From: Flavobacterium sp. LC2016-23
GTDB lineage: Bacteria; Bacteroidota; Bacteroidia; Flavobacteriales; Flavobacteriaceae
Assembly (NCBI RefSeq): GCF_009674775.1
Contig: NZ_WKKE01000004.1
Location: 186,001 to 250,000, forward strand
Direction of reading: 5' to 3'
DNA: 64,000 bases
A program made the translations under genes and the position numbers. Below the pieces are notes generated by a model that searched no databases, had not been told where the DNA came from, and saw nothing but the letters and a program-made list of their open reading frames with translations. The first letter of the stretch is position 1; every line of letters begins with the position of its first letter. Positions 8,049 to 17,477 of the stretch are shown in pieces.

Positions 8049-8921
8049 CTAAAGTTTTAATGTAGAAAATTTAGGGGCTTCCGGGAAGTTGGCAACTGCT
8101 GCCCATCCTGAAGTCATTTCGGTAATTGCGATACCTATCGAACTTCCTAAAGTTCCCAACTGTGATTTTGGAATACTAAATTCAATTGCATTTGTAGTAT
8201 CTGAAAGGCTTACCAGAGAAGATACTGTTATACTGGAACCTGAACCTGCAATAGGTGTCCATCCCCATGCTCCGTTTGTACCGGTGTAGTTATAAAAAGC
8301 GCCCCATCCGTTGCTTACTACGGGACCTTCAAACAAAAATTCTGCTCCTGATCCCTCTGACCAGTTGCCGTGCAGGAACCCAGTTTGTGTATTACCATCT
8401 GTGTTGATGTACATATCGACTAATTCCATCAGCATTTTTTTGTTTCCTTCCAGATACACATTTATATTTGGACCACCTGCCCAGATTTTAATTTTCTGGA
8501 TAGAACCGTTTCCGGAGGTGTTCTGATCTGTTACGGCCACATCATCCCAGTCTTTAAATTTCCCGTCGATTTTAATGTCGATGATTATAATTCTTGGTGC
8601 GGTGATAACTTTTGTAATAAAGGATTCTTCTCCGGCTTCGTTTGTAACGGTCAGCGAAACTCTGATTTCACCTCCAATTTTATAGGTATACACCGGATCT
8701 TTTTCTGCTGATGTATAATAAAGATCTCCAAAATCCCATCTGTATTTGGTACCATTTGTAGAAAGGTTGGTAAAGGTAAACGTGCTTCCGTCATTGGTAA
8801 ATGAAAAATCTGCTACCGGTTTTGATGCCGAATCGGATGATGCATTATCACTGGAGCAGGCTGCCAGTAGTAACAATGCAGCGAGCATTGTGATGAATTT
8901 GGTTAGTTTTATTTTTTTCAT
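8049..8921 (-). CDS. PKD-domain surface lipoprotein
   Basis: This 290-residue lipoprotein has a signal with Cys at residue 22 (LLAACSSD; the SDN context suits surface export). A PKD-like domain follows (about 35-110, with YRWDFGD, a classic PKD W-D-F-G-D motif). The C-terminal ~170 residues are beta-rich (IDIKIDGKFKDWDDV, then W/G-rich strands), resembling CBM9/DOMON-like carbohydrate-binding modules. It sits between the DUF4832 lipoprotein and DUF5009, in the slot where glycan loci encode SusE/SusF-type surface glycan-binding proteins. Binding of the target glycan is inferred from position and fold only. Confidence 0.7.
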   Translation of the reverse strand: MKKIKLTKFITMLAALLLLAACSSDNASSDSASKPVADFSFTNDGSTFTFTNLSTNGTKYRWDFGDLYYTSAEKDPVYTYKIGGEIRVSLTVTNEAGEESFITKVITAPRIIIIDIKIDGKFKDWDDVAVTDQNTSGNGSIQKIKIWAGGPNINVYLEGNKKMLMELVDMYINTDGNTQTGFLHGNWSEGSGAEFLFEGPVVSNGWGAFYNYTGTNGAWGWTPIAGSGSSITVSSLVSLSDTTNAIEFSIPKSQLGTLGSSIGIAITEMTSGWAAVANFPEAPKFSTLKL

Positions 8922-8949
8922 GGTTTTTTAATTTAAATGTTTTTAATAA

Positions 8950-10317
8950 CTATTTAATGATAACCGTTTGTGATAATTTATTGAAACCAGTTGAAGCTTC
9001 CCATACTCCTGTGTTGGCAAGGCGAACCGAATAATCCGGTCTGTCTGCCAGTTTTGAAGAGTTGTCCTCGATCTTTAAAAGCAGTTCGTAAGTTCCCGCC
9101 GGAATTCCGGATAAGGATACCAATTCTTTCAGGTCAAAAGTCACTCTTGGCACCACTTTTCGAACATCAAAGTTTAGTTTTTTCTTATAGACCGTACCGC
9201 CGGAAGTGGCTCTAAGGATTAAGAATGTATTTTTTGAATTGTAAATTGGGGCAAAACCTGAATTGTTAATCAGTGCATTAAACTCTAAAGTTCCATTTAC
9301 GGCCGCTTCTTTTTTGACAGCCGACGATGCCAGTGCAAGTCTGTAACCCAGCTTTCTTTCGAAATCGGTAAAGCAATTGTTGTTTCTCCATTCCTGTAAA
9401 ACGGGACCGTAATAATCAAGATTTAAGTACGTCCATTTTAGCATTGTCATTTCTTTTTCAGCAATACTGCAGCTCGCTACGGGAACGTCTGTTGGCGGGC
9501 AGGTTTCACCTCCTGTTGGGACAAAAAGGGCTTCATTACTTATATAGGTTTTCTCTGCCGTCACATTAATATACGTACCATAATCGTCTACACTTGCCAT
9601 AAAGCAATCGTTATGAAAACCTAAACGGGCCGTATTTGTAGTTCCGTAACCCACTGTTGCATCCATAGCCGTTGTAGTCGCCACGAAGTCCTGTTTGATT
9701 TTTGGAGTCCTAACCTGGATTTTTACTTCTTTTGGAAAAGTCTCTAAAAGTTTATCAAGGATTATTTTTTTATTCGCCGGCGTAGTCAATTGGTTTGTGG
9801 TGTAATACCATTCTCCCCAGGCGCCCACAAAACCAGCCTGAACAAAGGCAATAACATCTTTATTCTCTTCCAGAATGGGTTTTAACTGATCCAAATGTCC
9901 TGAAATAACGGCAACAGAAGCATCTGTACCATCCTGCGCATCCGTATAAGCAAAACGCAGCACACATTTTAAACCCGATTCCCTCAAACGGGTAAAATCG
10001 GTTTTGATAAGATCTAATTGTGCCTGGCTTAAAGGAGTGGTTTTAAATTTCTCCAGATAATACAAACGCAGAATAAGGCTTACATTTTCTTTTTTAAGAT
10101 TGTTTAAAGATGCCGCTGTTATGGCCGCTCCTTCTGCGTTTACCTGCCACGTGTGCATGAACCCGCGCTCCGGATTTGTAAACACTTCATTAGAAACTGC
10201 ATAGGTAACCTTTTCAGTTCCGCTTACGGCTTGTTCTTCCGTATTGCCGCCTCCATCACTCTGACAGCCCGAGGCAATATTTAAGAAAAGAGCAATTACG
10301 ATTAGTAAATGTTTCAT
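8950..10317 (-). CDS. DUF4874/DUF4832 glycan-locus lipoprotein
   Basis: The lipoprotein signal has Cys at residue 18 (IASGCQSDGGG, a surface-export-like context). Residues ~40-230 match a DUF4874 TIM-barrel-like domain (NPERGFMHTW, FVGAWGEWYYT) and ~240-440 the DUF4832 beta-domain that accompanies it. These proteins are common in Bacteroidetes glycan loci. The barrel is related to glycoside hydrolase clans, but no activity is established that I know of. The acidic and aromatic motif GAWGEW could be catalytic. Second after SusD in the operon, it could be the endo-acting or binding component for the GalNAc-containing substrate. The domain call is good; the activity is unknown. Confidence 0.7.
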   Translation of the reverse strand: MKHLLIVIALFLNIASGCQSDGGGNTEEQAVSGTEKVTYAVSNEVFTNPERGFMHTWQVNAEGAAITAASLNNLKKENVSLILRLYYLEKFKTTPLSQAQLDLIKTDFTRLRESGLKCVLRFAYTDAQDGTDASVAVISGHLDQLKPILEENKDVIAFVQAGFVGAWGEWYYTTNQLTTPANKKIILDKLLETFPKEVKIQVRTPKIKQDFVATTTAMDATVGYGTTNTARLGFHNDCFMASVDDYGTYINVTAEKTYISNEALFVPTGGETCPPTDVPVASCSIAEKEMTMLKWTYLNLDYYGPVLQEWRNNNCFTDFERKLGYRLALASSAVKKEAAVNGTLEFNALINNSGFAPIYNSKNTFLILRATSGGTVYKKKLNFDVRKVVPRVTFDLKELVSLSGIPAGTYELLLKIEDNSSKLADRPDYSVRLANTGVWEASTGFNKLSQTVIIK

Positions 10318-10377
10318 TTTTATAGAATTAAATTATCTGATTATATTGTTTTATTCACAAAGCGTGATGTCCGTCTT

Positions 10378-11853
10378 TTAATTAATATATCCGGTGTTCT
10401 GGATAAATTTACCTTTACCTTCACTTATTCTGGCTAATGAAAAAGGGAATAAAGCTTTGTAAGGTTCACTTTGGCTTGCTGCTCCGTTTAAGGCTTTGGC
10501 ATGCTCTGTAAATTTCCCGTGTCTGATCAAATCGGAACGGTATTGTCCGTTTTCACACCAGTATTCATGTGATCTTTCCAGCAGGATCATATCGTTAAAC
10601 TTGTCCAGCGTGGCATAATTTACCAATTGCAATTCGCTGATCTTGGCTCTTTTTCGTACTACATTAACCAAATCTATAGCCTCCTGTGTAGGCGTTCCGG
10701 TTTTATTTACCAGTGCTTCTGCTTTAGATAACAGCACATCCGGATAACGGTATACGATAATGTCTACTGTCGTTAAAGCGGTTGTTCTCGCTGCATCGGG
10801 ATCAATTTTTAACGGAATTGGTCCCAACTGCATATAATTGGCAGGATTTGCCCTGTTATACGTAACACCATCTGTACCGGTATATTCGGCAATAAGTGCG
10901 TTTTTTCGAATATCTGTTGCTTCAAAAGAATCATAAAATTTCCAGGAACTCTGAATGGTACCGTAACCTCCTCTTCCGGGAAAATTAGCCGGCAAACACA
11001 TTAACTGCCATTGGTTTTCGCTGGTTCCTGCATAATCTGCCGGAACTGCCCAGATTACTTCCCTGCTTTCTACCGGTGCTTTCACATCCCAAAGCCCCAC
11101 GTAATCGTCTTCTAATCCGTAGTAATTCATACCAATGATCGCATTGGTTTGTGCTTCTACCTCAGCCCATCTTTTTTCGTGTAAATACAAACGTACCAGA
11201 ACCATTCTTGCCATTCCGTTGCTTAATCTTCCGTAGGGTGTTTCGGCAGGGGATTTTAAATTCTCAGCGGCGGCTTTTAAATCATTTTCAATAAAACTTA
11301 CCATTTCGGCATTAGAAAGTCTTGCCAAAGGCTCCTCTTTCAATGGGTTTTTAAGTACTTCAAGAGGTGCTATAACGAGCGGTCCGTACAAATCAAAAAG
11401 TTCATACGCTAATAATCCTCTGGCACATCTGATTTCGGCAATAGCCTGTTTTTTAATCAAGTCGTTTACTTTTGAGTTCTCGATTCTGTCAATGCTCAGC
11501 GTCATACTGCTGATCTTGTTATAAAACACATCATAAAATCGGGTAAAAGCTGTAGAACTGGCTTTATAGCTGTGTAAAGAAGCTTCCTGCTGTACACCAT
11601 AAGGTCCCTGAAGGATTTCGGTTGTGGCATCCAGTATAAACATGAGTCCGTTTTCTGAAGTGGAATGAATTCCGTTTCCGTAAGATCCTCTCAGCGGATA
11701 GTACGCTGAAGCTACTATAGCCTGAATATCTGCTTCTGAACTGGGGAAAATACTTGGGTTAATCTCATCGTAATTAACAGACTCTATATCTTCGCTACAT
11801 CCTGAGAAAACCAGTAATAGTAAAACTATTGTATAATTTTTTAAATTTTTCAT
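10378..11853 (-). CDS. SusD/RagB-family outer-membrane lipoprotein
   Basis: I start at the ATG at 11853 (MKNLKNYTIVLLLLVFSGCSEDIE); the longer frame to 11880 runs into the SusC gene. The lipobox Cys is at residue 18. The 491-residue protein has the TPR-rich N-terminal half and the C-terminal SusD region (SEPYKALFPFSLARISEGKG). SusD proteins cap the SusC channel on the cell surface and bind the glycan. It begins 10 bp after the SusC stop, as in nearly all SusCD pairs, so the two are co-transcribed and form one complex. Confidence 0.93.
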   Translation of the reverse strand: MKNLKNYTIVLLLLVFSGCSEDIESVNYDEINPSIFPSSEADIQAIVASAYYPLRGSYGNGIHSTSENGLMFILDATTEILQGPYGVQQEASLHSYKASSTAFTRFYDVFYNKISSMTLSIDRIENSKVNDLIKKQAIAEIRCARGLLAYELFDLYGPLVIAPLEVLKNPLKEEPLARLSNAEMVSFIENDLKAAAENLKSPAETPYGRLSNGMARMVLVRLYLHEKRWAEVEAQTNAIIGMNYYGLEDDYVGLWDVKAPVESREVIWAVPADYAGTSENQWQLMCLPANFPGRGGYGTIQSSWKFYDSFEATDIRKNALIAEYTGTDGVTYNRANPANYMQLGPIPLKIDPDAARTTALTTVDIIVYRYPDVLLSKAEALVNKTGTPTQEAIDLVNVVRKRAKISELQLVNYATLDKFNDMILLERSHEYWCENGQYRSDLIRHGKFTEHAKALNGAASQSEPYKALFPFSLARISEGKGKFIQNTGYIN

Positions 11854-11863
11854 CTCTTTTTTA

Positions 11864-14800
11864 TTAAAACTTAAGATCAATTCCTACTGTGTATGTTTTT
11901 ACATTTGGATATGCTGCTGCATAACCATCTGTTTCAGGATCGATACCATTATATTTGGTAATGAGAAAAAGGTTTTGCCCGTCTACTCTGACAGCTGCCC
12001 CCTGCATGTATTTTCCAAACCATCTTTTTGGAAGATTATAACTTAATGATACACTTTGCAGACGAACAAATGAGGCGTCCTGCAGGAAGAAATCTCCTGA
12101 ACCGTATTGTGTGTATCCAAAGTGTGAAGCCGGACGTGTATTGGTCGGATTATCCGGTGTCCATCTGTCGTATACGCTGCGCAGCGCATTTCTTCCGTTT
12201 TGTGCTACTCCTACTGCGGTTACTCCGTATGCAAAATCGGTCTGATCTACGATTTTTCTTCCGAACATTCCATTGAAAACAAAATTCAGCTGAAAGTCTC
12301 TCCAGGTAATCGTGTTGCTTAAACCTGCTGAAAAATCAGGATCTGCCGAGCCCAGTAAAACAGTATCGGCTTCGTCAATTCTTCCGTCAGCCTGACCGGT
12401 TCTTAAAAATACACCATTTGCATCTGTCACCGGATTTCCTGCTCCATCCCTTACAAAACCATTGATATCTTTGATTTTGATCTGTCCCGGAAATAAATCA
12501 GGCTGCGCCGGTACTACTTCACCAATCTGCATGATTCCGTCAGATAACTGACTGTATTGTGCCCGTAACGGATCGTTATAACTCATGTAAACCGATGGTT
12601 TCCAGTCCGGAGCTCTTTCTTTCCAGTTGGTTTTAAATTGTGAGTAGGTAAAAGTCGTATTCCATTTAAAATCAGGGGTACGGACATTTACGGTACTTAT
12701 TGTAACCTCAACCCCTTTGGTTTGTGTGCTTCCAACGTTAGCCCAAACCGTATTTATTTCATGGTAGCTATTGATCGGTTTTTCCATCAATAGATCTGAA
12801 ATTACTCTGTCGTATACCTCTACCGAACCTGAAATTCTTCTGTTTAATAATTCGAAATCTACACCAAAATTCTTTTCTGTTGTGGTTTCCCATTTCAAAT
12901 CAGGATTTTCTAAACGGCTTGCAAATACACCTGTCCAGATCGATTCATCAGCGTTCAGATAAGCCGGCTGTGCATAAAATGCACCTTTAGAAAGTCCCGC
13001 AGAATTTCCTACCGCACCGTAACCAAATCTAAATTTAAGTTGTGATACATAATCTGAGATTCCAGTCATAAAAGACTCCTGAGAAGCATCCCAGCCTACT
13101 GAAATAGAAGGAAACAAAGCGTATTTTTTATTGGCAGCAAAAAAACTTACTCCATCACGACGTATCGTAGACGTCAACAGGTATCGATCCTTATACGAAT
13201 AGTTTATTCTTGAAAAATACGAGCGATAACTATCTTCGTTTTTTGATGAAGTCGTTAGTTTTGTTCCCGCTCCTGCATTCATATTGTTCCATAAAAAAGC
13301 ATCGGTAATAAAATTACTGTTTCCTAATGATGCTCTTTCATTTCTAAAGGTCGATTGAGAATAACCCGCCATAAAAGTAAAAGAGTTGTCGTCTCCTATT
13401 TTGGTGTTGTAGGTTAAAATAATATCTAATAAATCGTCATCTTTCTTTTGTGAATTGATAGACGCTTTACCGTTTTCCAATGCACCGTATAATGTTGTTC
13501 TTGGCAAATAGGTACTTCTGCTGGTGTTTCCCTGATCAAAACCTGCCTGAAATCTTGCTGTAAGACCTTTCAAAGGTTTTATCTCCGCATAAAAATTGGT
13601 CAGGGTTCTGTCAATAACACCTTCGTCAGAAATGGTTAACAAGGAATATGGATTCGGCTCTAAGGCATTATCGGGATTAATTGGATAATTGCCAAGCTCA
13701 TCAATCGCCACAATGTTTGGTCCCTGCTGAATAGCTGACCTGATAATTCCGGAATTTTCGAACTGATCCCCTCCTAATTGTGAGTTTTGATTTTTAATGC
13801 GGCTTTTGGTCATATTCATACCAAAATTAATATAGTCCGTCAGTTTCTGATCGATACTAAAATGAACCGTACTTCTTTTTAATCCGGAGTTTTTAACAAT
13901 TCCTTCCTGATCGAATAAATTTCCTGACAAAAAGTATTTGGTAGTTTTGGTTCCGCCTCGTAATGATAAATTATTCTGCTTCACCATTCCGTCTCTTGTC
14001 ACCAGTGACAACCAGTCTGTACCCGCTCCCGCATTTCTGATCTGTTCGTCGGAGTATATTCTTTTGTACGGAATTCCGTTTACCGGAGCCGCATTGGCCT
14101 CTTCTAAAGTTTTAGATGAATACGGATATACCCTGTTGATAAACTCCCAGTTTTCTTTTGAAGCATCGTTTCGCAACTGCATCCATTCCTGTAAGTTTAA
14201 AACGTCATAGCTATCGTTGTATTTCTGGAAGGAATAAGAACCGGAATAATCCACTCTTACATCGCCTTCTTTTCCTTTTTTAGTCGTAATCATAATGACC
14301 CCGTTTGCGGCTCTTGCACCGTATATGGCAGAAGCACTGGCATCTTTTAAAACCTCAATCGATTCAATATCATTTGGGTTAAATGAATTTAGAATACTTT
14401 GCGTACCGCCATCGTAACGGTTTCCTGTTCCGGGCTGCTGCAAATTTGTTACCGGAAATCCATCAATAACCACCAAAGGATCATTACTGGCATTAATAGA
14501 ACCTGCACCACGAATCTGAATATTAAATCCACCACCTGGCTGTGCACTGTTCTGCGTGATCTGCAAACCGGCTACTTTTCCCTGAAGTGCTGTCAAAACG
14601 GAAGGTGCCGAAGATAAATTCAGTGTTTCTCCTTTTACGGAAGACATTGCTCCTAATACATTTTTCTTTTTCTGAGTTCCGTACCCTACAATAACGACCT
14701 CATTTAAGGTTTTTGATGAAGGTGCCATAGAAACTTTGATATTCGTCTGGTTAGCGATCAAAACTTCTTTGTTCTCATAGCCAACATAAGAAAATACTAA

Positions 14801-15112
14801 AGCTTCGGTATTGGAAGGCACTATGATTGTAAATGTTCCGTCAAAATCAGTTGTTGTGCCTCTTGGTGATCCTTTCGGGACAATCGTTACTCCAATCATT
14901 GGCTGTCCCAACTCGTCCAGAACAACACCTTTAATGGTAATATCGGCTTCTGATTTTTTATTTGTAATTTCTGATTTTTTACTGCTATCCGTGGACGATG
15001 CAGCATTTACTTTAACAACAGTGACTACAAGAACTAAAACTGTAATTATTGCTTTTAAATTAAATTTTAATTCCTGATAGTTACCGTACAGTAACTTGTT
15101 ACTTTTTTTCAT
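11864..15112 (-). CDS. SusC/RagA TonB-dependent transporter
   Basis: The 1082-residue protein has an N-terminal membrane-targeting signal (about residues 18-38), a carboxypeptidase-D-like regulatory domain (about 60-135, ITIKGVVLDELGQPMIGV) and the SusC signature region SKTLNEVVIVGYGTQKKK. A plug domain (PLVVIDGFPV ... VLKDASASAIYGARAANGVI) and a C-terminal beta-barrel follow. It imports oligosaccharides with SusD and TonB. Its promoter lies about 340 bp upstream (15451-15481), with two copies of the LacI-type operator beyond it. This ties the outer-membrane import step to the sugar kinase operon and to the regulator gene. Confidence 0.95.
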   Translation of the reverse strand: MKKSNKLLYGNYQELKFNLKAIITVLVLVVTVVKVNAASSTDSSKKSEITNKKSEADITIKGVVLDELGQPMIGVTIVPKGSPRGTTTDFDGTFTIIVPSNTEALVFSYVGYENKEVLIANQTNIKVSMAPSSKTLNEVVIVGYGTQKKKNVLGAMSSVKGETLNLSSAPSVLTALQGKVAGLQITQNSAQPGGGFNIQIRGAGSINASNDPLVVIDGFPVTNLQQPGTGNRYDGGTQSILNSFNPNDIESIEVLKDASASAIYGARAANGVIMITTKKGKEGDVRVDYSGSYSFQKYNDSYDVLNLQEWMQLRNDASKENWEFINRVYPYSSKTLEEANAAPVNGIPYKRIYSDEQIRNAGAGTDWLSLVTRDGMVKQNNLSLRGGTKTTKYFLSGNLFDQEGIVKNSGLKRSTVHFSIDQKLTDYINFGMNMTKSRIKNQNSQLGGDQFENSGIIRSAIQQGPNIVAIDELGNYPINPDNALEPNPYSLLTISDEGVIDRTLTNFYAEIKPLKGLTARFQAGFDQGNTSRSTYLPRTTLYGALENGKASINSQKKDDDLLDIILTYNTKIGDDNSFTFMAGYSQSTFRNERASLGNSNFITDAFLWNNMNAGAGTKLTTSSKNEDSYRSYFSRINYSYKDRYLLTSTIRRDGVSFFAANKKYALFPSISVGWDASQESFMTGISDYVSQLKFRFGYGAVGNSAGLSKGAFYAQPAYLNADESIWTGVFASRLENPDLKWETTTEKNFGVDFELLNRRISGSVEVYDRVISDLLMEKPINSYHEINTVWANVGSTQTKGVEVTISTVNVRTPDFKWNTTFTYSQFKTNWKERAPDWKPSVYMSYNDPLRAQYSQLSDGIMQIGEVVPAQPDLFPGQIKIKDINGFVRDGAGNPVTDANGVFLRTGQADGRIDEADTVLLGSADPDFSAGLSNTITWRDFQLNFVFNGMFGRKIVDQTDFAYGVTAVGVAQNGRNALRSVYDRWTPDNPTNTRPASHFGYTQYGSGDFFLQDASFVRLQSVSLSYNLPKRWFGKYMQGAAVRVDGQNLFLITKYNGIDPETDGYAAAYPNVKTYTVGIDLKF

Positions 15113-15450
15113 ATTATTCTGGTTAGTTTAATGGTTAATGTGAAAAGCATACTTTGTGTGGGTAAAAAAAATTTGGTTAGGAATTTTAGCAGACACAAAG
15201 CGAAGAGGTTCAGGTTATGTTTCTTTTGGTTTCATAATTTTTTCGGTTTTTGTTTTTTGTCTTGTTTTCGTTTGGTTATTTTTTTAGTCTGTTCTTTATT
15301 GTGCGTTTTCTTTCTTCTTAATTATCCGTTCTCTGACTCCTTCCGGGATACTATATTTTTAAAATTTACTGTTCTTTTTTTTTACTGTCTAAAGTCAATT
15401 TTAACTTCAGAAAAGACGGAAAAAAAAGTTCTTTTTTAACTTCTTATTGG

Positions 15451-15481
15451 CTAAACTAAATAATATTTTTTAATAAACAAT
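15451..15481 (-). promoter_or_regulatory. SusC promoter ATTG-N19-TAGTTTAG
   Basis: On the minus strand ATTG (plus 15478-15481) and TAGTTTAG (plus 15451-15458) are 19 bp apart. The beta-helix promoter at 28834 has the same design with the same spacing. The predicted 5' leader is ~330 nt and shows no other conserved element I can see. Confidence 0.65.
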
Positions 15482-15497
15482 GGTAAAATCAAGAAAA

Positions 15498-15511
15498 TGT
15501 GTTCGTGCACA
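15498..15511. promoter_or_regulatory. LacI-type operator TGTGTTCGTGCACA
   Basis: A 14-bp palindrome-like site centred on CG, 16 bp upstream of the SusC -33 element (centre about -59). Same motif as at 15521, 24573, 24594, 28882 and 28959. Confidence 0.8.
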
Positions 15512-15520
15512 TAAAAAAAG

Positions 15521-15534
15521 TGTTTTCGAACACA
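15521..15534. promoter_or_regulatory. LacI-type operator TGTTTTCGAACACA
   Basis: Second site of the SusC pair, centre 23 bp from the first (about two helical turns). It is identical over 14 bp to the site at 24594. Confidence 0.8.
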
Positions 15535-15768
15535 TTTTTTAGAAAAAGTATTATTAAATTCCTACTTATTTTTAAATTTCACCATGAAAGAATTTAAATA
15601 ATTACCAGAAAAAATTAATTTAACTTTAAAAAATATGTCTTTTAATTTGATATTCATTTAATTAAAAAACGCAATAAAAATTAACATTTCTATATCTAAA
15701 TCAAGCTTTTAATTGTATTTTGAAATGATAATCCTAATTTAAAAAAAGGGAATTTATAGCAATAACAA

Positions 15769-17151
15769 TTAGAGTAACTCTTTGATTTCAACAATAAATT
15801 TTTGGGCTAATTCGTCTGCTTTTTTCTGTGAAACACTCTCCGTATAAATTCGGATAATGGGTTCTGTATTTGATTTTCTCAGATGTACCCATTCCGTCTC
15901 GAAATCAATTTTGATTCCGTCGATGCAATTCGGCTTTTCGTTACTGAATTTCTGTGCTATTTTTTCCAGAATTTCATCTACATTAATTTGCGGGGTCAGT
16001 TCAATTTTGCTTTTGCTCATGTAATAATCCGGGTAACTTTCACGAAGCGTTTTACACGAAATTTTAAGCTGCGCCAAATGTGATAAAAATAAAGCCACGC
16101 CTACCAGCGAATCTCTGCCATAATGGGATGCAGGATAAATAATTCCTCCGTTTCCTTCTCCTCCGATAATGGCATCAGAAGCTTTCATTACTTCCACGAC
16201 ATTGACTTCTCCCACGGCACTGGCCTGATACTTTCCGTCATGTTTTAAAGTGATGTCCCATAAGGCTCTCGACGAAGATAAATTGGAAACCGTATTGCCT
16301 TTGGTTCTTCCTAAAACATAATCAGCACAGGCCACCAAAGTATATTCCTCGCCAAACATGGACCCGTCTTCGCAAATAATAGCCAACCGGTCTACATCAG
16401 GATCTACCACAATTCCGAAATCAGCTTTTTCCTTTACGACCAATGCCGAAATATCGGTAAGATGTTCTTTCAAAGGTTCCGGATTATGCGGAAAATGGCC
16501 GTTGGGCTCGCAATACAATTTGATACAGGCGACACCCAGTTGCTCCAGTAAAGCCGGAATCGCAATTCCGCCTGTTGAATTAACAGCATCGACAACTACT
16601 TTAAATCCTGCATTCTTAATGGCTTCAACATCTACTAAGGCTAATTTTAAAACTTCTTCGATATGTCGTTTTATATAACCTTCTTTCTTTTCGTATTTTC
16701 CCAGATCGTCCACTTCTGCAAATACAAAAGTCTCCTCTTCCGCTATTTTCAGGATTTTTTCGCCTTCAGCAGCATTCAAAAATTCTCCTTTTTCGTTCAG
16801 TAATTTTAAGGCATTCCATTCTTTTGGATTATGACTTGCGGTGATGATGATTCCGCCATCTGCCTGATCCAAAGTCACGGCAACCTCAACCGTTGGTGTG
16901 GTCGACAGGCCAATATCTGTGACATGAATCCCTAACCCTGTTAGCGTGTTGGCTACGAGATTGCTGATCATTTCTCCCGAAATTCGGGCATCCCGTCCTA
17001 AAACGATACTTAATTCTTTTTTTTGATTTTGTCCTTTTAGCCACATGCCATAGGCAGCAGCAAATTTGACGGCATTCACAGGAGTTAAGTTTTCATTTAC
17101 AACTCCCCCGATTGTGCCTCGTATTCCTGAAATTGATTTTATTAAAGCCAT
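15769..17151 (-). CDS. glmM: phosphoglucosamine / phosphoacetylglucosamine mutase (GlmM-like)
   Basis: The 460-residue alpha-D-phosphohexomutase has the phosphoserine loop ITASHNP (Ser ~106), the metal loop DPDVDRLA (~250), the sugar loop GGEGNGG (~325) and the phosphate-binding loop RKSNTEPIIRIY near the C-terminus. The GEGNGG sugar loop is the form I associate with Bacteroidetes/archaeal phosphoglucosamine mutases. Such enzymes interconvert the 1- and 6-phosphates of GlcN, and some accept GlcNAc. Its location between SusC and the NagB-LmbE fusion suggests a catabolic role: GlcNAc-1-P from the epimerase route to GlcNAc-6-P. It could instead be, or double as, the cell-wall enzyme if no other copy exists in the genome. 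Confidence 0.85.
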   Translation of the reverse strand: MALIKSISGIRGTIGGVVNENLTPVNAVKFAAAYGMWLKGQNQKKELSIVLGRDARISGEMISNLVANTLTGLGIHVTDIGLSTTPTVEVAVTLDQADGGIIITASHNPKEWNALKLLNEKGEFLNAAEGEKILKIAEEETFVFAEVDDLGKYEKKEGYIKRHIEEVLKLALVDVEAIKNAGFKVVVDAVNSTGGIAIPALLEQLGVACIKLYCEPNGHFPHNPEPLKEHLTDISALVVKEKADFGIVVDPDVDRLAIICEDGSMFGEEYTLVACADYVLGRTKGNTVSNLSSSRALWDITLKHDGKYQASAVGEVNVVEVMKASDAIIGGEGNGGIIYPASHYGRDSLVGVALFLSHLAQLKISCKTLRESYPDYYMSKSKIELTPQINVDEILEKIAQKFSNEKPNCIDGIKIDFETEWVHLRKSNTEPIIRIYTESVSQKKADELAQKFIVEIKELL

Positions 17152-17477
17152 TTTTATTTAGTATTATTTATGCTTAAAAATTTAACCGCAAAGCTTTGTG
17201 TTTGAATTTACCGCAAAGTCCGCAAAGGTTTTATGCTGAAGTTTGAGTGGCAAGGGTCGCAAAGATTTGTGATTGAAGTAAGTTACGTGTGTGTTTTGCC
17301 ACAGATTAAAGGATTAGAGTGATTTTTTGCCGCGAATTGCACGAATAATCACGAATTTAATTTGTGTGAATTCGTGTAATTCGTGGCAAACTCTCTATCG
17401 TAGAATAACTTCCCGGTTTGCACTTAACAGTCGCTTAAACCGAGACTGAGACCGAGAATGAAAACTGCGACTGAAAA
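17152..17477. repeat. repeat-rich spacer with a 21-bp inverted repeat
   Basis: TTTGCCGCGAATTGCACGAAT (as 17326-17346) pairs with 17370-17390 with two mismatches; the inner part is built of CACGAATT units. Upstream lie CGCAAAG-type units (17185-17260) and downstream CTGAGACT-type units (17407-17478). No gene is seen. Such elements recur between Bacteroidetes genes. Confidence 0.65.
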
